Positions 40,167 to 52,114 of a DNA stretch of 64,000 nt are shown piece after piece. The translations under genes were made by a program, and so were the position numbers. The stretch comes from Prorocentrum cordatum (Eukaryota; Sar; Dinophyceae; Prorocentrales; Prorocentraceae): NCBI GenBank assembly GCA_963575745.1, contig CAUYUJ010016299.1:193175-257174 (forward strand), written 5' to 3'. Each line of letters starts with the position of its first letter. Position 1 is the first letter of the stretch. The notes beneath the pieces were generated by a model. It ran no database searches. It was not told where the DNA came from and saw only the letters and a program-made list of their open reading frames with translations.

Positions 40167-41163
40167 GAGACCAAACCCACGGCGTTCCCTTGAAATTCGG
40201 GCTTCTTGATGGGCGTCTCATGGGGCAGCCGAGCCTGCGATCAGCAAAGCTGGGGCATGTGCAACAAACGCCTCCGTAGCGCTTTCGATCCTCGATGATG
40301 GCCATGTCGAGGTCGCGCTTGACAGTATTTTTCCGGCGATTTTGTAGGCCCCGCTTCGAACGCATGAGATCGCCTGCATCATCTCGTTTGACCTGACGAA
40401 GAGAATACCAGTGCCGGATTTGATGCCAACCCTTTTCCAAGCAGCATTCCATCTGGTTTGCGGGTATGTACTGACGAGCCAGTCCAGCTTCAGCGTAGAC
40501 ATTCAAACGCTGCATGTCACCTTCTGGATATTCTCCTCCTCGACGTTGGTCATCCGGAGGCGGGTTCCCCCGCAGACGGTCCCTCCTTGGGGGGGCACGT
40601 GCTCTAGTCGCCTGCCATGGCGGGCCCCTTGCGGCCCCCGCATCAGGAGGATGAGGACGCTGAACACCGCTCGAACGAGCACTGCTAGAGCAGGCTCGCG
40701 CACGATCCGGCGAGTGGCTGGGAGCCCGACCGCGACGCATCACGCGGCCATCGTCTTCCCCCTCGTCCTCCTCGTCCACTGGGGGGAGACAGGGATCGTC
40801 ATGATAGCTCTTCCTTATCAAGGGTAGGCGGCTCGGCGATCGTCTCCGGCGGCTGGCGGACCGATCTGACGCAACAAAAATATATTGAAATTCTTCGTTA
40901 TGGCCAAGCTCAGATTGAATACGCCCAGATACATCACCAGCGTCGCGCGGGCGTCCCCGCGAAGGATCACCCTCGATGAATTCCACGTTTGCCGGATTTC
41001 CAATCACCCGAGGATGAAGCATCGCATGTATTTCCTCATTTGTCGCAGGAATGGTAGAATCTGAATCTGCGGGCGCCCCCGCCATGCCAAAATCACCTTG
41101 GACGGGCACGTGGAATGTTCTCGACAAGTTCAATATCTGCAGGTTGCCCCGCGATGGGCGCAC
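40030..41163 (-). CDS. Unassigned copia-internal protein (377 codons) with a Cys cluster
   Basis: N-terminal acidic/Arg-Ser-rich part, then a structured region with QMECCLEKGWHQIRHWYSLR, KRDLDMAIIEDRKRYGGVCC and CPSFADRRLGCPMRRP, i.e. a possible metal-binding Cys cluster near residue 300. It follows the Gag zinc knuckle and may be the rest of a Gag-downstream polyprotein. Three mini-hairpins lie inside (40560, 40947, 41069), the first two not in the AGxPA phase. Confidence 0.45.
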   Translation of the reverse strand: MRPSRGNLQILNLSRTFHVPVQGDFGMAGAPADSDSTIPATNEEIHAMLHPRVIGNPANVEFIEGDPSRGRPRDAGDVSGRIQSELGHNEEFQYIFVASDRSASRRRRSPSRLPLIRKSYHDDPCLPPVDEEDEGEDDGRVMRRGRAPSHSPDRARACSSSARSSGVQRPHPPDAGAARGPPWQATRARAPPRRDRLRGNPPPDDQRRGGEYPEGDMQRLNVYAEAGLARQYIPANQMECCLEKGWHQIRHWYSLRQVKRDDAGDLMRSKRGLQNRRKNTVKRDLDMAIIEDRKRYGGVCCTCPSFADRRLGCPMRRPSRSPNFKGTPWVWSHGDGRGHCADPNTTPNRPFKPRLGERDTYSSFGAVQSRVARGAIC

Positions 41164-41523
41164 CCAGCCATTCGGCCAAATCGATGTCGCTGTGGCCAGC
41201 GAACGCCTCCTCGAACAGCTCGCCGGCGTAATTCTCGAGGGTCATGCTGGCATTTAGACACCTGCCAGCAACGAAATGAACAATTGTGGCTGAGCCGTCG
41301 GCAGGGTCGGCTAGAAGCGACCACCAATCAACATACTTTATGTCGGAGTCCGTTTGAGCCAGATGCATTGACGGACCCCTGCCCCTTCCATCACCTTGGG
41401 GGCATTCGCGTCGGAAATGGTGTGCACTGTGACATACGTCGCGCTCCATAGTTTTACCGTTGGCATCCTTTGGAGTTCCTCGTCGCCCTTGACCTTTACC
41501 TGATGTGCGCCTGCGGTGTCTGC
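41093..41523 (-). pseudogene. Gag zinc-knuckle segment, first Cys replaced
   Basis: After Gag the frame continues as basic GKGQGRRGTPKDANGK, then MERDVCHSAHHFRRECPQ. The last three ligands of a CX2CX4HX4C knuckle are present with correct spacing; the first Cys position is Arg (CGC), one base change from TGC. Retroelement knuckles bind RNA during packaging. The segment is in a different frame from Gag (41530-42438), so a frameshift lies near 41525. Confidence 0.6.
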
Positions 41524-41529
41524 CAGTAC

Positions 41530-42438
41530 CTAAAACATTTCTTCATACTGAGGTCCAGTAAGAGACGCTAGGAATGCTAGCATGCCTCTACCATGTAATC
41601 GCCGACGCTTACCTTTGCCTTCACTTCGACCCTTGCCTTTTCCATTAAGTAACCGTCGTACAATACGTCTTACCCTTCGAAACGGTTTCTTCACGAACCT
41701 CCGCCAACGACGCTTATGTTTTTGATGGCCCAAAAATAACCATTGAGCTCGTTGCTCTTCAGTAAGGTACGTTGGCATATCAGAGTAATCCAAGGCGGTA
41801 GCTTCATCATCGGAAGACGCATCCGCATCGGTACCGGAGTCGAAGTCGGACTCGGCGAGCTGCCCCGCTGAGCCCATTAGGGTCATAGCTTGTATAAGGG
41901 AAGCCGCGTCGGGCGGCCCCCTAGATCTGGCCCAGGGGTCTTGCGACCCCGAGGCCGTTCCACCATTCTGAGCCAACAGTGTAGTGGTCTCAGTTGGCTG
42001 TGGATCATCGTTCCAGACGTCGTTGGCAGGTTGCCCTGCGTTGGCCTCTGCGTGGAAGGTCTCGGTTCGGTGACCGCGGCTAAAGATGCCACCAAGATTG
42101 CCGGGGGTCCTCTCAGCTATGTGAGCATATGACATCATACGTTCAAGTAGAGCGTCAAATTGTGGTTGGTCCCTCGGCACGTGGTGGTTCAGAGGCTGCA
42201 GGAGTTGTTGTGCACGCGATGTCCCCCCTCCAAGAGCTCTGAGCATCATTACTGTTAGGATTTGTAAGTTGGGGATATTGAAGCCGGCGGTTTCAGCTTC
42301 GTAGCGGGCTATCTCAAACCGTGCTAACGTCTGGACGATACGTTCACCCGCATGGACTCGAAAGTCAATAAGAGCCAGGCCAGAGTTGAGTTGGCGTTCC
42401 TCTTCTAGGTTCTCGAACTTCGTACTTAAGAGGAACAT
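41530..42438 (-). CDS. Copia Gag
   Basis: A 302-codon frame. Residues ~35-110 (RFEIARYEAETAGFNIPN, LQILTVMMLRALGGG, QQLLQPLNHHVP) match the helical Gag core of dinoflagellate copia elements, where a conserved arginine/tyrosine helix precedes a LLRALG turn. The middle is acidic and disordered, with AGQPA and AGQLA words from mini-hairpins. The C-terminus is highly basic (GKGKGRSEGKGKRRR), typical of the nucleocapsid side. Gag forms the particle that packages element RNA. It is the first recognisable domain after the 5' LTR. Confidence 0.7.
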   Translation of the reverse strand: MFLLSTKFENLEEERQLNSGLALIDFRVHAGERIVQTLARFEIARYEAETAGFNIPNLQILTVMMLRALGGGTSRAQQLLQPLNHHVPRDQPQFDALLERMMSYAHIAERTPGNLGGIFSRGHRTETFHAEANAGQPANDVWNDDPQPTETTTLLAQNGGTASGSQDPWARSRGPPDAASLIQAMTLMGSAGQLAESDFDSGTDADASSDDEATALDYSDMPTYLTEEQRAQWLFLGHQKHKRRWRRFVKKPFRRVRRIVRRLLNGKGKGRSEGKGKRRRLHGRGMLAFLASLTGPQYEEMF

Positions 42439-42486
42439 AGTGTAGGTGGCGCCGTCGGTGTGGCGACCGCCTATATTGACGCCAAG

Positions 42487-43374
42487 TTAATAAATGCTGG
42501 GGGGACTCTCATGGCCCATGGCTATAGTCCGCGCGAGACCTCCCAAACCTCGCTGCAATGCTGCGGCTTGCTGGGAGGGCGTCATGTTGCCTGCGGTCAC
42601 ATTGATCCAGGCATGTACTTCGCGGACGAACTCGCGAAATGGTGCTTGACCAGCAGGGCCCCAATGGGGGCCAGTCGTTATAGTGTCGTCTCCGCCCCGC
42701 GCATGTCCTACCGCACACCCAATAGCGACCCATATGAGGAGCCCAAAGATAGCAACCCCAATCCAGTGGCCTCGTAGGTCGTAATCGGATGTAGTCGGTG
42801 GGGACTTATGTTTTGTCGTCGTAAGTCTGCGCGGGGCCGGAGGCGGCAGTATGTCGTATCGCATGTTTCCATGCATTATGTCTTCGAAGAAATTTCCCAT
42901 TGGAGTAGGTGGGTGGACTTCAGGAGTGTAATAGCGCAGGGATGTAAGATGTGAGTGAGAGACCTCCGCTTGGACAGAGGTATCGCTGCAAGTTTCTTTG
43001 CGGCATTGCGTAGTTGTATACATTCCTCCGCGTAATCCAACTGCACCCTGATGTTCCGCCATATCTGTAGTCCACCAGATAGTGCCGTGGATTGTGAGGA
43101 GTAGAACTAGAGCTGACCACCATAGGCCTACTCCGCTACCAAGTTTGAAGGGGGCTGGAAGGCCCAGCCAACAGCCTCGCCTCAGGCGAAGCCAAGCTCC
43201 AACTCTGTTGTACCGTAGTAACGATAATCCCAGTATGAGAGGAGATGCCATCTCAAGCCATAGGAAAATCCTTTTGGTCTCGATAGCGATGGTATGCCTC
43301 GCAATGAGGCACAGCCAAACTTGGGCGGCCGGCCGCTTGAGCCGACGCGGCCGCGGGCGCACGCTCGCTTCCAC
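42487..43374 (-). CDS. Open frame with two predicted membrane spans at the element 5' end
   Basis: A 295-codon frame whose first Met lies inside the 5' LTR, so the true start is uncertain. Residues ~82-101 (GLWWSALVLLLTIHGTIWW) and ~203-223 (WIGVAIFGLLIWVAIGCAVG) are hydrophobic enough to span a membrane. Between them lie two Cys residues and polar sequence. It precedes Gag. I do not recognise a family; it may be a leader frame without function. Confidence 0.3.
   Translation of the reverse strand: MEASVRPRPRRLKRPAAQVWLCLIARHTIAIETKRIFLWLEMASPLILGLSLLRYNRVGAWLRLRRGCWLGLPAPFKLGSGVGLWWSALVLLLTIHGTIWWTTDMAEHQGAVGLRGGMYTTTQCRKETCSDTSVQAEVSHSHLTSLRYYTPEVHPPTPMGNFFEDIMHGNMRYDILPPPAPRRLTTTKHKSPPTTSDYDLRGHWIGVAIFGLLIWVAIGCAVGHARGGDDTITTGPHWGPAGQAPFREFVREVHAWINVTAGNMTPSQQAAALQRGLGGLARTIAMGHESPPSIY
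43131..43141 (-). promoter_or_regulatory. Primer binding site
   Basis: Directly after the 5' LTR the sense strand reads TGGTAGCGGAG. The first eight bases equal the start of the Ty1 primer site that pairs with the 3' end of initiator tRNA-Met. Its position fixes the inner LTR border at 43142 and the element orientation. Confidence 0.75.
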
Positions 43375-43403
43375 TCCTTACGTCCCTCAGCTCGCTTTAG
43401 AGT
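43142..43403 (-). repeat. 5' LTR
   Basis: 262 bp, the partner of 26213-26474 with about 16 mismatches and no length difference. Immediately followed on the right by the TGTTG duplication. Confidence 0.9.
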
Positions 43404-43408
43404 TGTTG
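43404..43408. repeat. Target-site duplication, right copy (TGTTG)
   Basis: Matches 26208-26212. Together they bracket the element precisely. Confidence 0.85.
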
Positions 43409-44349
43409 AGCCTCCAACGGCTCTTCCGACGGCTCCTCCAAGTCACCACAGAAGGCTCTGCTCGAGACTCGCCCCGAAAGGCCTCCAAGAGAGACAACTA
43501 CAGTGGCAAAAAGTATCCAGGAGGGCAAAAGGGGCAAGATGGCTCAGAGAGGTGCCCAAACGGTACCCAAGACGACTCCAAAGTCGCAATTTTTCTTATG
43601 TGCAGCACGAACCTGGAGCCAGTATTTCGTCTTGGCGCTACTTTGGCCGCCCTGGCGCCAACTTGGGACCCTATTGGGCGACTGTTTGGGACATCTTGGA
43701 GCGCTCTTGGGGTTGTCGGAGGTCTGTCTCAAGGGCCCTCTGGAACCAACCTGAAGACCTATTTGGAGCCCGGTGCGCCCCTCCTGGGGGCCCTCCGTAA
43801 CGGCGCAGTGTTCGAGCCGTTCTTGGTCCCCATGCGGTCCTACTGGTCATGCTCGCGGGTAGTCGCCGACTACCGCGAGAACGGAAAGTGCAAGCTGTGA
43901 TCGCGAAGCGCCTTGACTGATGCGAAATGAAATCACAGAACTACAGCCCTGCGCTTGGAGGAGGAGTGGAAGGAGGAGGAGGAGGAGGAAGGTCGATCAC
44001 AAGAACGCTTCAGAGCAGCACGCGAGAATTCGAGAAGCAAAAACAAGTGGCCTGGGAATCCATCTCACGCCACACGGCTATGCCGCGAGCTCGCTCATAG
44101 CCGCTTGCGTAGATTCCTTGCGGATATTTAGTCGGACATCGCTTCCAGGCATTGATGGCTGGCTTCGAAACCACAGGGCAGGGGGCGGTCCTGATCTCTC
44201 CCAGGAAGCATATCATGCAGGCATGCTCAAACACAAAGTCACCAAAAGCAATCGAGAACCGTGCTGTATCAGGACACTGCGCCTACTCCCCTGCTAGATA
44301 TCTTGCCACTGTCTAACCGCCGCTGTCATAGACCTGTCGACATCAGCAC
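43409..44349 (-). other. IFT172 intron, segment upstream of the LTR element
   Basis: Non-coding. Contains degenerate GCC/TTGG-rich repeats (about 43520-43800) related to the 50-kb repeats and a GGA-rich purine run near 43955-43990. The intron's 5' end is read as GTGCTG at 44349 downward (GT donor), or three bases earlier as a GA donor. Confidence 0.6.
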
Positions 44350-44478
44350 GTCCTTGTCAGCAGGCTTGGTGCTGAAGCGATCCACCTTGGAGCCCTGCTC
44401 GTCAAAAAGCTGCACTATCTTGTCCGCGCCAACGGTCGAAAGTCTCTTCGAGTCGACGCTCCAAGATATAGATGTCAC
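44350..44478 (-). CDS. IFT172: IFT172 exon (first WD-repeat region)
   Basis: Minus-strand translation gives 43 residues, VTSISWSVDSKRLSTVGADK then IVQLFDEQGSKVDRFSTKPA and DKD, which align along their length with residues just after the N-terminus of animal IFT172 (the VTxxxWS...LYDE...FSTKPAD stretch). The acceptor is AAG|GTGACA; an alternative acceptor (TAG at 44496-44498) would extend the exon to 44495 and add ASIAK. The donor fits GAC|GTGCTG. Phase 0 at both ends joins in frame to the exon at 23558. The initiator exon, which in other species encodes about 18 residues, was not found upstream. Confidence 0.85.
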
Positions 44479-44499
44479 CTTCGCAATGGAGGCCGCTAC

Positions 44500-46190
44500 G
44501 ATTGCAATTGAAATCGCGGGGATACATAAAGATTGAAGGGGGCAAACAGGTGAACGGGGTGAACGGCTTTCAGAGACATGAAACACTTCCTTCGCATATC
44601 CCCTCACCCTCCTCATCACCACCGCTCTTTTATCATAGACCTCCTCGACTCGTGGAAAAGAAATAGCCGACGTCAAGAAGGCTTCGCGTCTTGAATGGCC
44701 ACGGCCAAGACACATGCATCAATGAGCGACAAAACATGCAGAACCAGCACAACGCACAAGCGGTAGGAGGGAGGCAGGGAGCTGGCGAGGACGGAGTTGG
44801 AGAGAGGAGACGAAGTGGGAGGAGCATATAAGGAACATAGAGGAGGGAGGAGGGAGGAAGAAAAGAGAGAGAGGGGGGGGTAAGGGGGGAGAAAGGACAA
44901 GGGACAAGTGAAGAGGGATCAGGGGGCACCAAAGGGGGGGTCAACAATATATAAATATATTCTCCATACATGAACATTCAACAATAAACAACGGCAGCAA
45001 CGACGACAACAACAATAAGAACAACAAGAACAACAAGAACAACAACAACCACAACAACAACCACAACAACAAGAACAACCACAACAACCACAACAATCAC
45101 AACAATAGCAACAACAACAACGACGACGACAACGTCGACAACCACAACAACAATCACTGTAAGATTGTTTGATCTTGTCTGCCCGCGTGCAGTTCAACAC
45201 GTCTATCCCACACCATCGATACCCGCCCTGTTTTCTTCGATCGTACCCCCTTAAGGGTATGTATTTCTTACCTGCTACGTGTATTTCGTGCAGCTCCTTA
45301 GGCAGGGAAGAAGAGGACGGATGGAAGGAAGGGGCAAGGGGGAGGGAGGAGGATTGAACACAACAGAGAATAGCAGGAGGGGGGCCAGGAGCAGAAAACA
45401 CGTGGCAGAACCAGATGGACAGATCAGGCTGGTAGACCCTAACGGGCGGGTCGGGAAGGCGGGCCCAGGCGGCCAGGTCGAGCAGGCAGGTCGCTGAAAC
45501 GTGCGCCCTGCACGAATCGCGAGGCAGTCTCGAGCAATAGCGCGATTCCCAAATGAATCATAAAAAAAATCCATTGCGAGAGCGTGATTCCTTCCTGAGC
45601 GTCGAGGACGCAGCGTTTGAACCAATGGCAAGGAAGTCCCACGCGAGAGCGCGATGCCTGCATAAATTGTTGGTGGGCCCCCGCGAAAGCGCGATGTGGG
45701 AATAAAGTGTGAGGGAATATCAGGCGGGAACCGCTGTTGTTGTAAACCGGGAGCCAAGGGCACAGTTTGGTGACACCTTACGCTCCCTGGCAAAAAAAGG
45801 ATGCGAGCCCCAGGGGAAACACTTTAGTTGAAAAGTACAACGGTTACCCGGCAAGGGGATCCACAACCAGAGGCACGCGTGCCAAGGATCATACAATCAC
45901 GGGTGCGGGAAAATCAAAGATGGATATGGCGCCAACCTGTGGTAGTTTCGGGAAACGCGCGAATGCTGCGACACGCTGGCGAATGACCGTAACGGGGGAG
46001 CGGAGAACAGCAGCATGGATGTGTGGACGCAGCGCCAGATTCGATACGAAGGCGATCTTCGTATGACGGGAGAAGTCTGCGAGGCTTCAACGGCGCGTTT
46101 TGTAATGCAGGGCCCCTGTATGGAGCGAAACGCTTGGTCCCAAAGGGGGGGTCACGATGGTATGCGTAGCCAAGAGCCCGTTCGTTTATT
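44500..46190. other. Repeat-bearing region upstream of the IFT172 exon, no gene seen
   Basis: Holds a purine-rich stretch (about 44760-44940), a degenerate (AAC)n tract at about 44985-45160, and scattered GCGAGAGCGCGAT-type words near 45525, 45576, 45641 and 45681. It may be IFT172 intron 1 if the initiator exon lies further right. Confidence 0.5.
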
Positions 46191-46194
46191 CGGG

Positions 46195-46560
46195 CCGATC
46201 ACGCGCATGATCGGGGCGGGTGGGGGGGTGTCCGTCGCGCCGATCACGTCACGGCGAGGGTGCGCTTGCAGTGTTGCAGCATGCCCGCAAGCACCGCAGT
46301 GCGCCTGCGAACAAAAAAAAGCTTGCGACCCGACAATCACGACGTGCCTATGAAAATCACAATGCTTTTGAAGAGCACAGCGACCGTGAATACCACAGCG
46401 CCTGTGAACATCCAAACGCCTGTGAACACAGCGCCTGCGAACACCACAGCACCTGTAAATACACATCGCCTGCGCATACTGCACAGCCAGAAAGTGCCAC
46501 AGCGCTTGTGAACATGAACGCAGCGCGCGCGAGCACCAAACAGCCTACAGCCCAACGGCA
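46195..46560. repeat. Palindrome and degenerate CAGCGCCTGTGAACAC repeats, left of (TAG)n
   Basis: A near-perfect palindrome at 46195-46214 (CCGATCACGCGCATGATCGG) is followed by tandem degenerate words such as CACAGCGCCTGTGAACACC at 46380-46520. Related words and the palindrome recur on the right of the triplet tract. Confidence 0.55.
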
Positions 46561-46564
46561 GTGC

Positions 46565-49135
<2,571 letters not shown>

Positions 49136-49800
49136 TTGAACCACATAGTCGGCGAGGCGCAGCTGCTGGGAAGCATCCCGAGGCGAGTGAACCCTGCAGG
49201 AACCGGGGAGAAACCCTGGAAGAAAGCGAAACCTTGCCCTCAGCCTGACGTTGCACCCTCACTTTGTCCTGGTGATGATTGGGCGATTGAGAACGGGAGA
49301 AGGTCCTCGTCCTCCTCCCCCTCCTCGTCTTCGTCATCGTTGTCCTCCTCCTCCGCCTCCTCCTCCTCCCCATCCTCCTCGTCCTCCTTTTTTCTTACCC
49401 TGGACACGGCCCCCTGCATTTGAGCCCGCAGTGCCTGCGCGCGCCACAGTGATTATGAACATCGCAACGTTCATATACTACACAACGCCCGTGTGCGCAT
49501 TCAGTGCCCGTATACACCACCCAGCGCCTGCAACTGCGACCACCGCGCTCCGACCGCCGCGCCAATGCCTCTCAGCAACAGAACAACACTGCGTACCTGA
49601 GAGCACCACGCGGCACGCACGCAAGCCCAACTTTACTTCGCGAGTACCACAACGTCCATGTGAGCACAACAACAGGCCTCTGAACACCACAGTAGCCTGC
49701 GAGCGCCGCGCGACAGAACGTCTGCGGTCGCCACTGGACAACCGCCGTGACGTGACCACAGAGGGGGGGGGCCAGGCCGATCACGCGCGTGATCGCTGGG
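49136..49800. repeat. Degenerate repeats and palindrome, right of (TAG)n
   Basis: Includes a TCC-rich stretch (about 49300-49390), ACCACAGCGCCTG-like words (about 49440-49720) and the palindrome CCGATCACGCGCGTGATCG at 49777-49795. Confidence 0.55.
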
Positions 49801-49994
49801 TCTGTTTTTTTTTCCGAACGGGCTCCAAAACCTGACCGCACAAGAACGGGAAGCGCCGTTTTTGCTCATAGCAGCGTTTGTCGTCAAAGCTCTGGACGCC
49901 AGCGTTCGTACTGGGAGCTCTGGCGTTCGAAGCTGCCCACGTCATCGTTCGTAATGAAGCCTTGGGATGTCGTGGTCAGTCTCTCGTAGGCCTC

Positions 49995-50660
49995 TGAGAA
50001 GCAATTCTGAAGCCTCTTGGGGGCCGTTTTGGGGGGCCGTCTTGGGGGCATCTTGGGGGCCTTTATGGGGCCTCTTGGGGGCCTCTTGGAGCGTCTTGGG
50101 GGGCTCCCGGGGGCCTCCTGGACCCTCCGAGGGGGGCACTTGGGGCCGAGGACCCGAAAAGTCCGTTCGTGTACCTCGTCTGGGCCCCCTCTAGGAGCCA
50201 TATTGACGGCCTCTTGGGCCGCCGCGAAGCCTCTTGGGGCCGTCTTGGGGCCGCCTTGGGGCCTTCTGGTGCCTTCTTGGGGCCGTCTTCGGGGCCTCTT
50301 GGGCCGTCTTGAGGCGATCTTGGGGGCCCCTTGGGCTGTCTTGGGGCGATCTTGGGGGCCTGTTGGGCCGTCTTGGAGCGTCGGGAAACGGAAAAGGCGA
50401 GAACCCCAAAAACCTTCAAAAACTATTCAAAAATCATAGATTTGTGCCTCTTTGGCGCTCTTGTGAGGCCTCTTCGAAGCCTCTTGAGGCGTCTTGGAGG
50501 CCTCTTGAGGGCCTCCTGGGCCGTCTTGGAGCTCTCTTGGACCGTCTGGAAGCCATCTTAGGGCATCTTGGAACGCTCTAGGGCGGTCTTGGAGCGCTCT
50601 TGGGCCGTCTTGGAGCCCTGGTGGCCGTCTTGGGCGCGTCTTGGTCAGATTTTTTGAGCG
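49995..50660 (+). repeat. Degenerate GCCGTCTTGGGG tandem repeat
   Basis: Irregular tandem words built on GCCGTCTTGGGG and GCCTCTTGGGG with 15-25-bp spacing. Related blocks occur at 53460-53705 (reverse complement) and 57175-57420. Frames here are artefacts. Confidence 0.7.
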
Positions 50661-50854
50661 GAGTGACAATTTTTCCGCAATTTTCCGGAACCTGACCGGA
50701 CAAGAACGGGAAGCGCAGTTTTTTATCCACCACGTGCGTCAGAGACCGTATTGGCGAGAACGTCAGAGAACATCCCTGTTGCGTTTCCTGGCTTCGGCGC
50801 CGTCTTGGAGGTATCTTGGACGCTCTTGGGGCTGTCGTAGCCTCTGGCCTCTCG

Positions 50855-51911
50855 GGGGCCTCTTGGGGGAGTCCCGGGGGGGGCCTTCGGGGGCTCTATG
50901 GGGCGATATGAAGCTCTCAGGGAACTCCTGGAGCCTTTTCGCGCGTTCTGGGGGACTTCTGGCCGCCTCTTTGGAGCCCCTGGGGGGCTTCTTGGGGGTC
51001 TCTTGGGGCGTTTTGGGCGCTCTGGCGGGCCTCTGGCCGCCCCTTGGGGGCCTCTTGGGGGTCTCTTGGGGCGCTCTGGGGGTCCTCTGGGGGGCCTTCG
51101 GGGGCTTTCTTGGGCCGTTTGGAGGCCCTCCGGGAGCGATTCCAAGATAATGCTGCTTCGGAGTCCCCTCCGGAGCCGATTTTTTGAGGACGTCCCGAGC
51201 GAAACGGCCAATTTTCCGGAACACGGCAGACCACACAGGAGCACGGCAGACCACACAGGACACGGCAGACCCCACGGGAGCACGGCAGACCACACAGGAG
51301 CACGGCAAACCACACAAGAGCACGGCAGACCATACAGGAGCACGCCAGACAGGAGCACGCCAGACCATTTTGGGGAATCCGTTAACGAAAGGGGCCTCTT
51401 GGGGGAGTCCCGGGGGGGGCCTTCGGGGGCTCTATGGGGCGATATGAAGCTCTCAGGGAACTCCTGGAGCCTTTTCGCGCGTTCTGGGGGACTTCTGGCC
51501 GCCTCTTTGGAGCCCCTGGGGGGCTTCTTGGGGGTCTCTTGGGGCGTTTTGGGCGCTCTGGCGGGCCTCTGGCCGCCCCTTGGGGGCCTCTTGGGGGTCT
51601 CTTGGGGCGCTCTGGGGGTCCTCTGGGGGGCCTTCGGGGGCTTTCTTGGGCCGTTTGGAGGCCCTCCGGGAGCGATTCCAAGATAATGCTGCTTCGGAGT
51701 CCCCTCCGGAGCCGATTTTTTGAGGACGTCCCGAGCGAAACGGCCAATTTTCCGGAACACGGCAGACCACACAGGAGCACGGCAGACCACACAGGACACG
51801 GCAGACCCCACGGGAGCACGGCAGACCACACAGGAGCACGGCAAACCACACAAGAGCACGGCAGACCATACAGGAGCACGCCAGACCATTTTGGGGAATC
51901 CGTTAACGAAA
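50855..51911 (+). repeat. Tandem duplication, period 536 bp
   Basis: 50855-51390 and 51391-51911 are near identical; the first copy has 15 extra bases (CAGGAGCACGCCAGA). Both end at ATTTTGGGGAATCCGTTAACGAAA. Each contains a GGGGCC/CTTGGGG block, a GAGGACGTCCCGAGCGAAA motif and a short run of the 20-bp minisatellite. Confidence 0.9.
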
Positions 51912-52021
51912 AATCCCGTGCAGCGCGGCAACCCATATAGTTAAAGAAAAGATATATTTACTCAAGGATTCAGCCAGAACGTCCCGCTTGCTTGTCGTAC
52001 CTCGAAGACGCTTCCCGTCAT

Positions 52022-52113
52022 CCGCCAACGAGTTTCGGGATGGAGCCCGTACCCCTTAGTTAGAGAACCGCCAACGAGTTTCGGGATGGAGCCCGTACCC
52101 CTTAGTTAGAGAA
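52022..52113 (+). repeat. 46-bp direct duplication
   Basis: CCGCCAACGAGTTTCGGGAT starts at 52022 and again at 52068 in two identical 46-bp copies. Confidence 0.85.
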
Positions 52114-52114
52114 T

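Larger units (their letters stand above)
31627..42039 (-). repeat. Dispersed 14-nt mini-hairpin family (24 copies)
   Basis: Copies start at 31627, 32395, 33200, 33476, 33830, 34591, 34648, 34704, 35209, 35236, 35851, 36025, 36231, 37526, 37550, 37574, 37982, 40033, 40560, 40947, 41069, 41139, 41855 and 42026. Each is 14 nt with a 5-bp stem and 4-nt loop; the main plus-strand forms are GCAGGTTGCCCCGC, GCAGGTGCCCCTGC and GCAGGTGTCCCTGC. Stem variants keep pairing (A:T, G:C or, in sense RNA, G:U). Most are read as Ala-Gly-x-Pro-Ala in the minus frames. I found none elsewhere in the window. Confidence 0.85.
26213..43403 (-). mobile_element. Complete 17.2-kb Ty1/copia-type LTR retrotransposon
   Basis: Bounded by 262-bp direct repeats (26213-26474 and 43142-43403) that differ at about 16 positions (~94% identity) and flanked by TGTTG on both sides. 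Coding sense is minus. From the 5' LTR: a two-TM frame, Gag plus zinc knuckle, several unassigned frames, a 77-bp minisatellite, a RING-H2 protein, a protease-like piece, a methyltransferase-like domain, integrase, RT and RNase H. Integrase before RT defines the copia order. At 17.2 kb it is about three times the length of a typical copia element. Frameshifts make it non-autonomous, and LTR divergence fits an old insertion. It sits in an intron of IFT172 in the same orientation as that gene. Confidence 0.93.
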
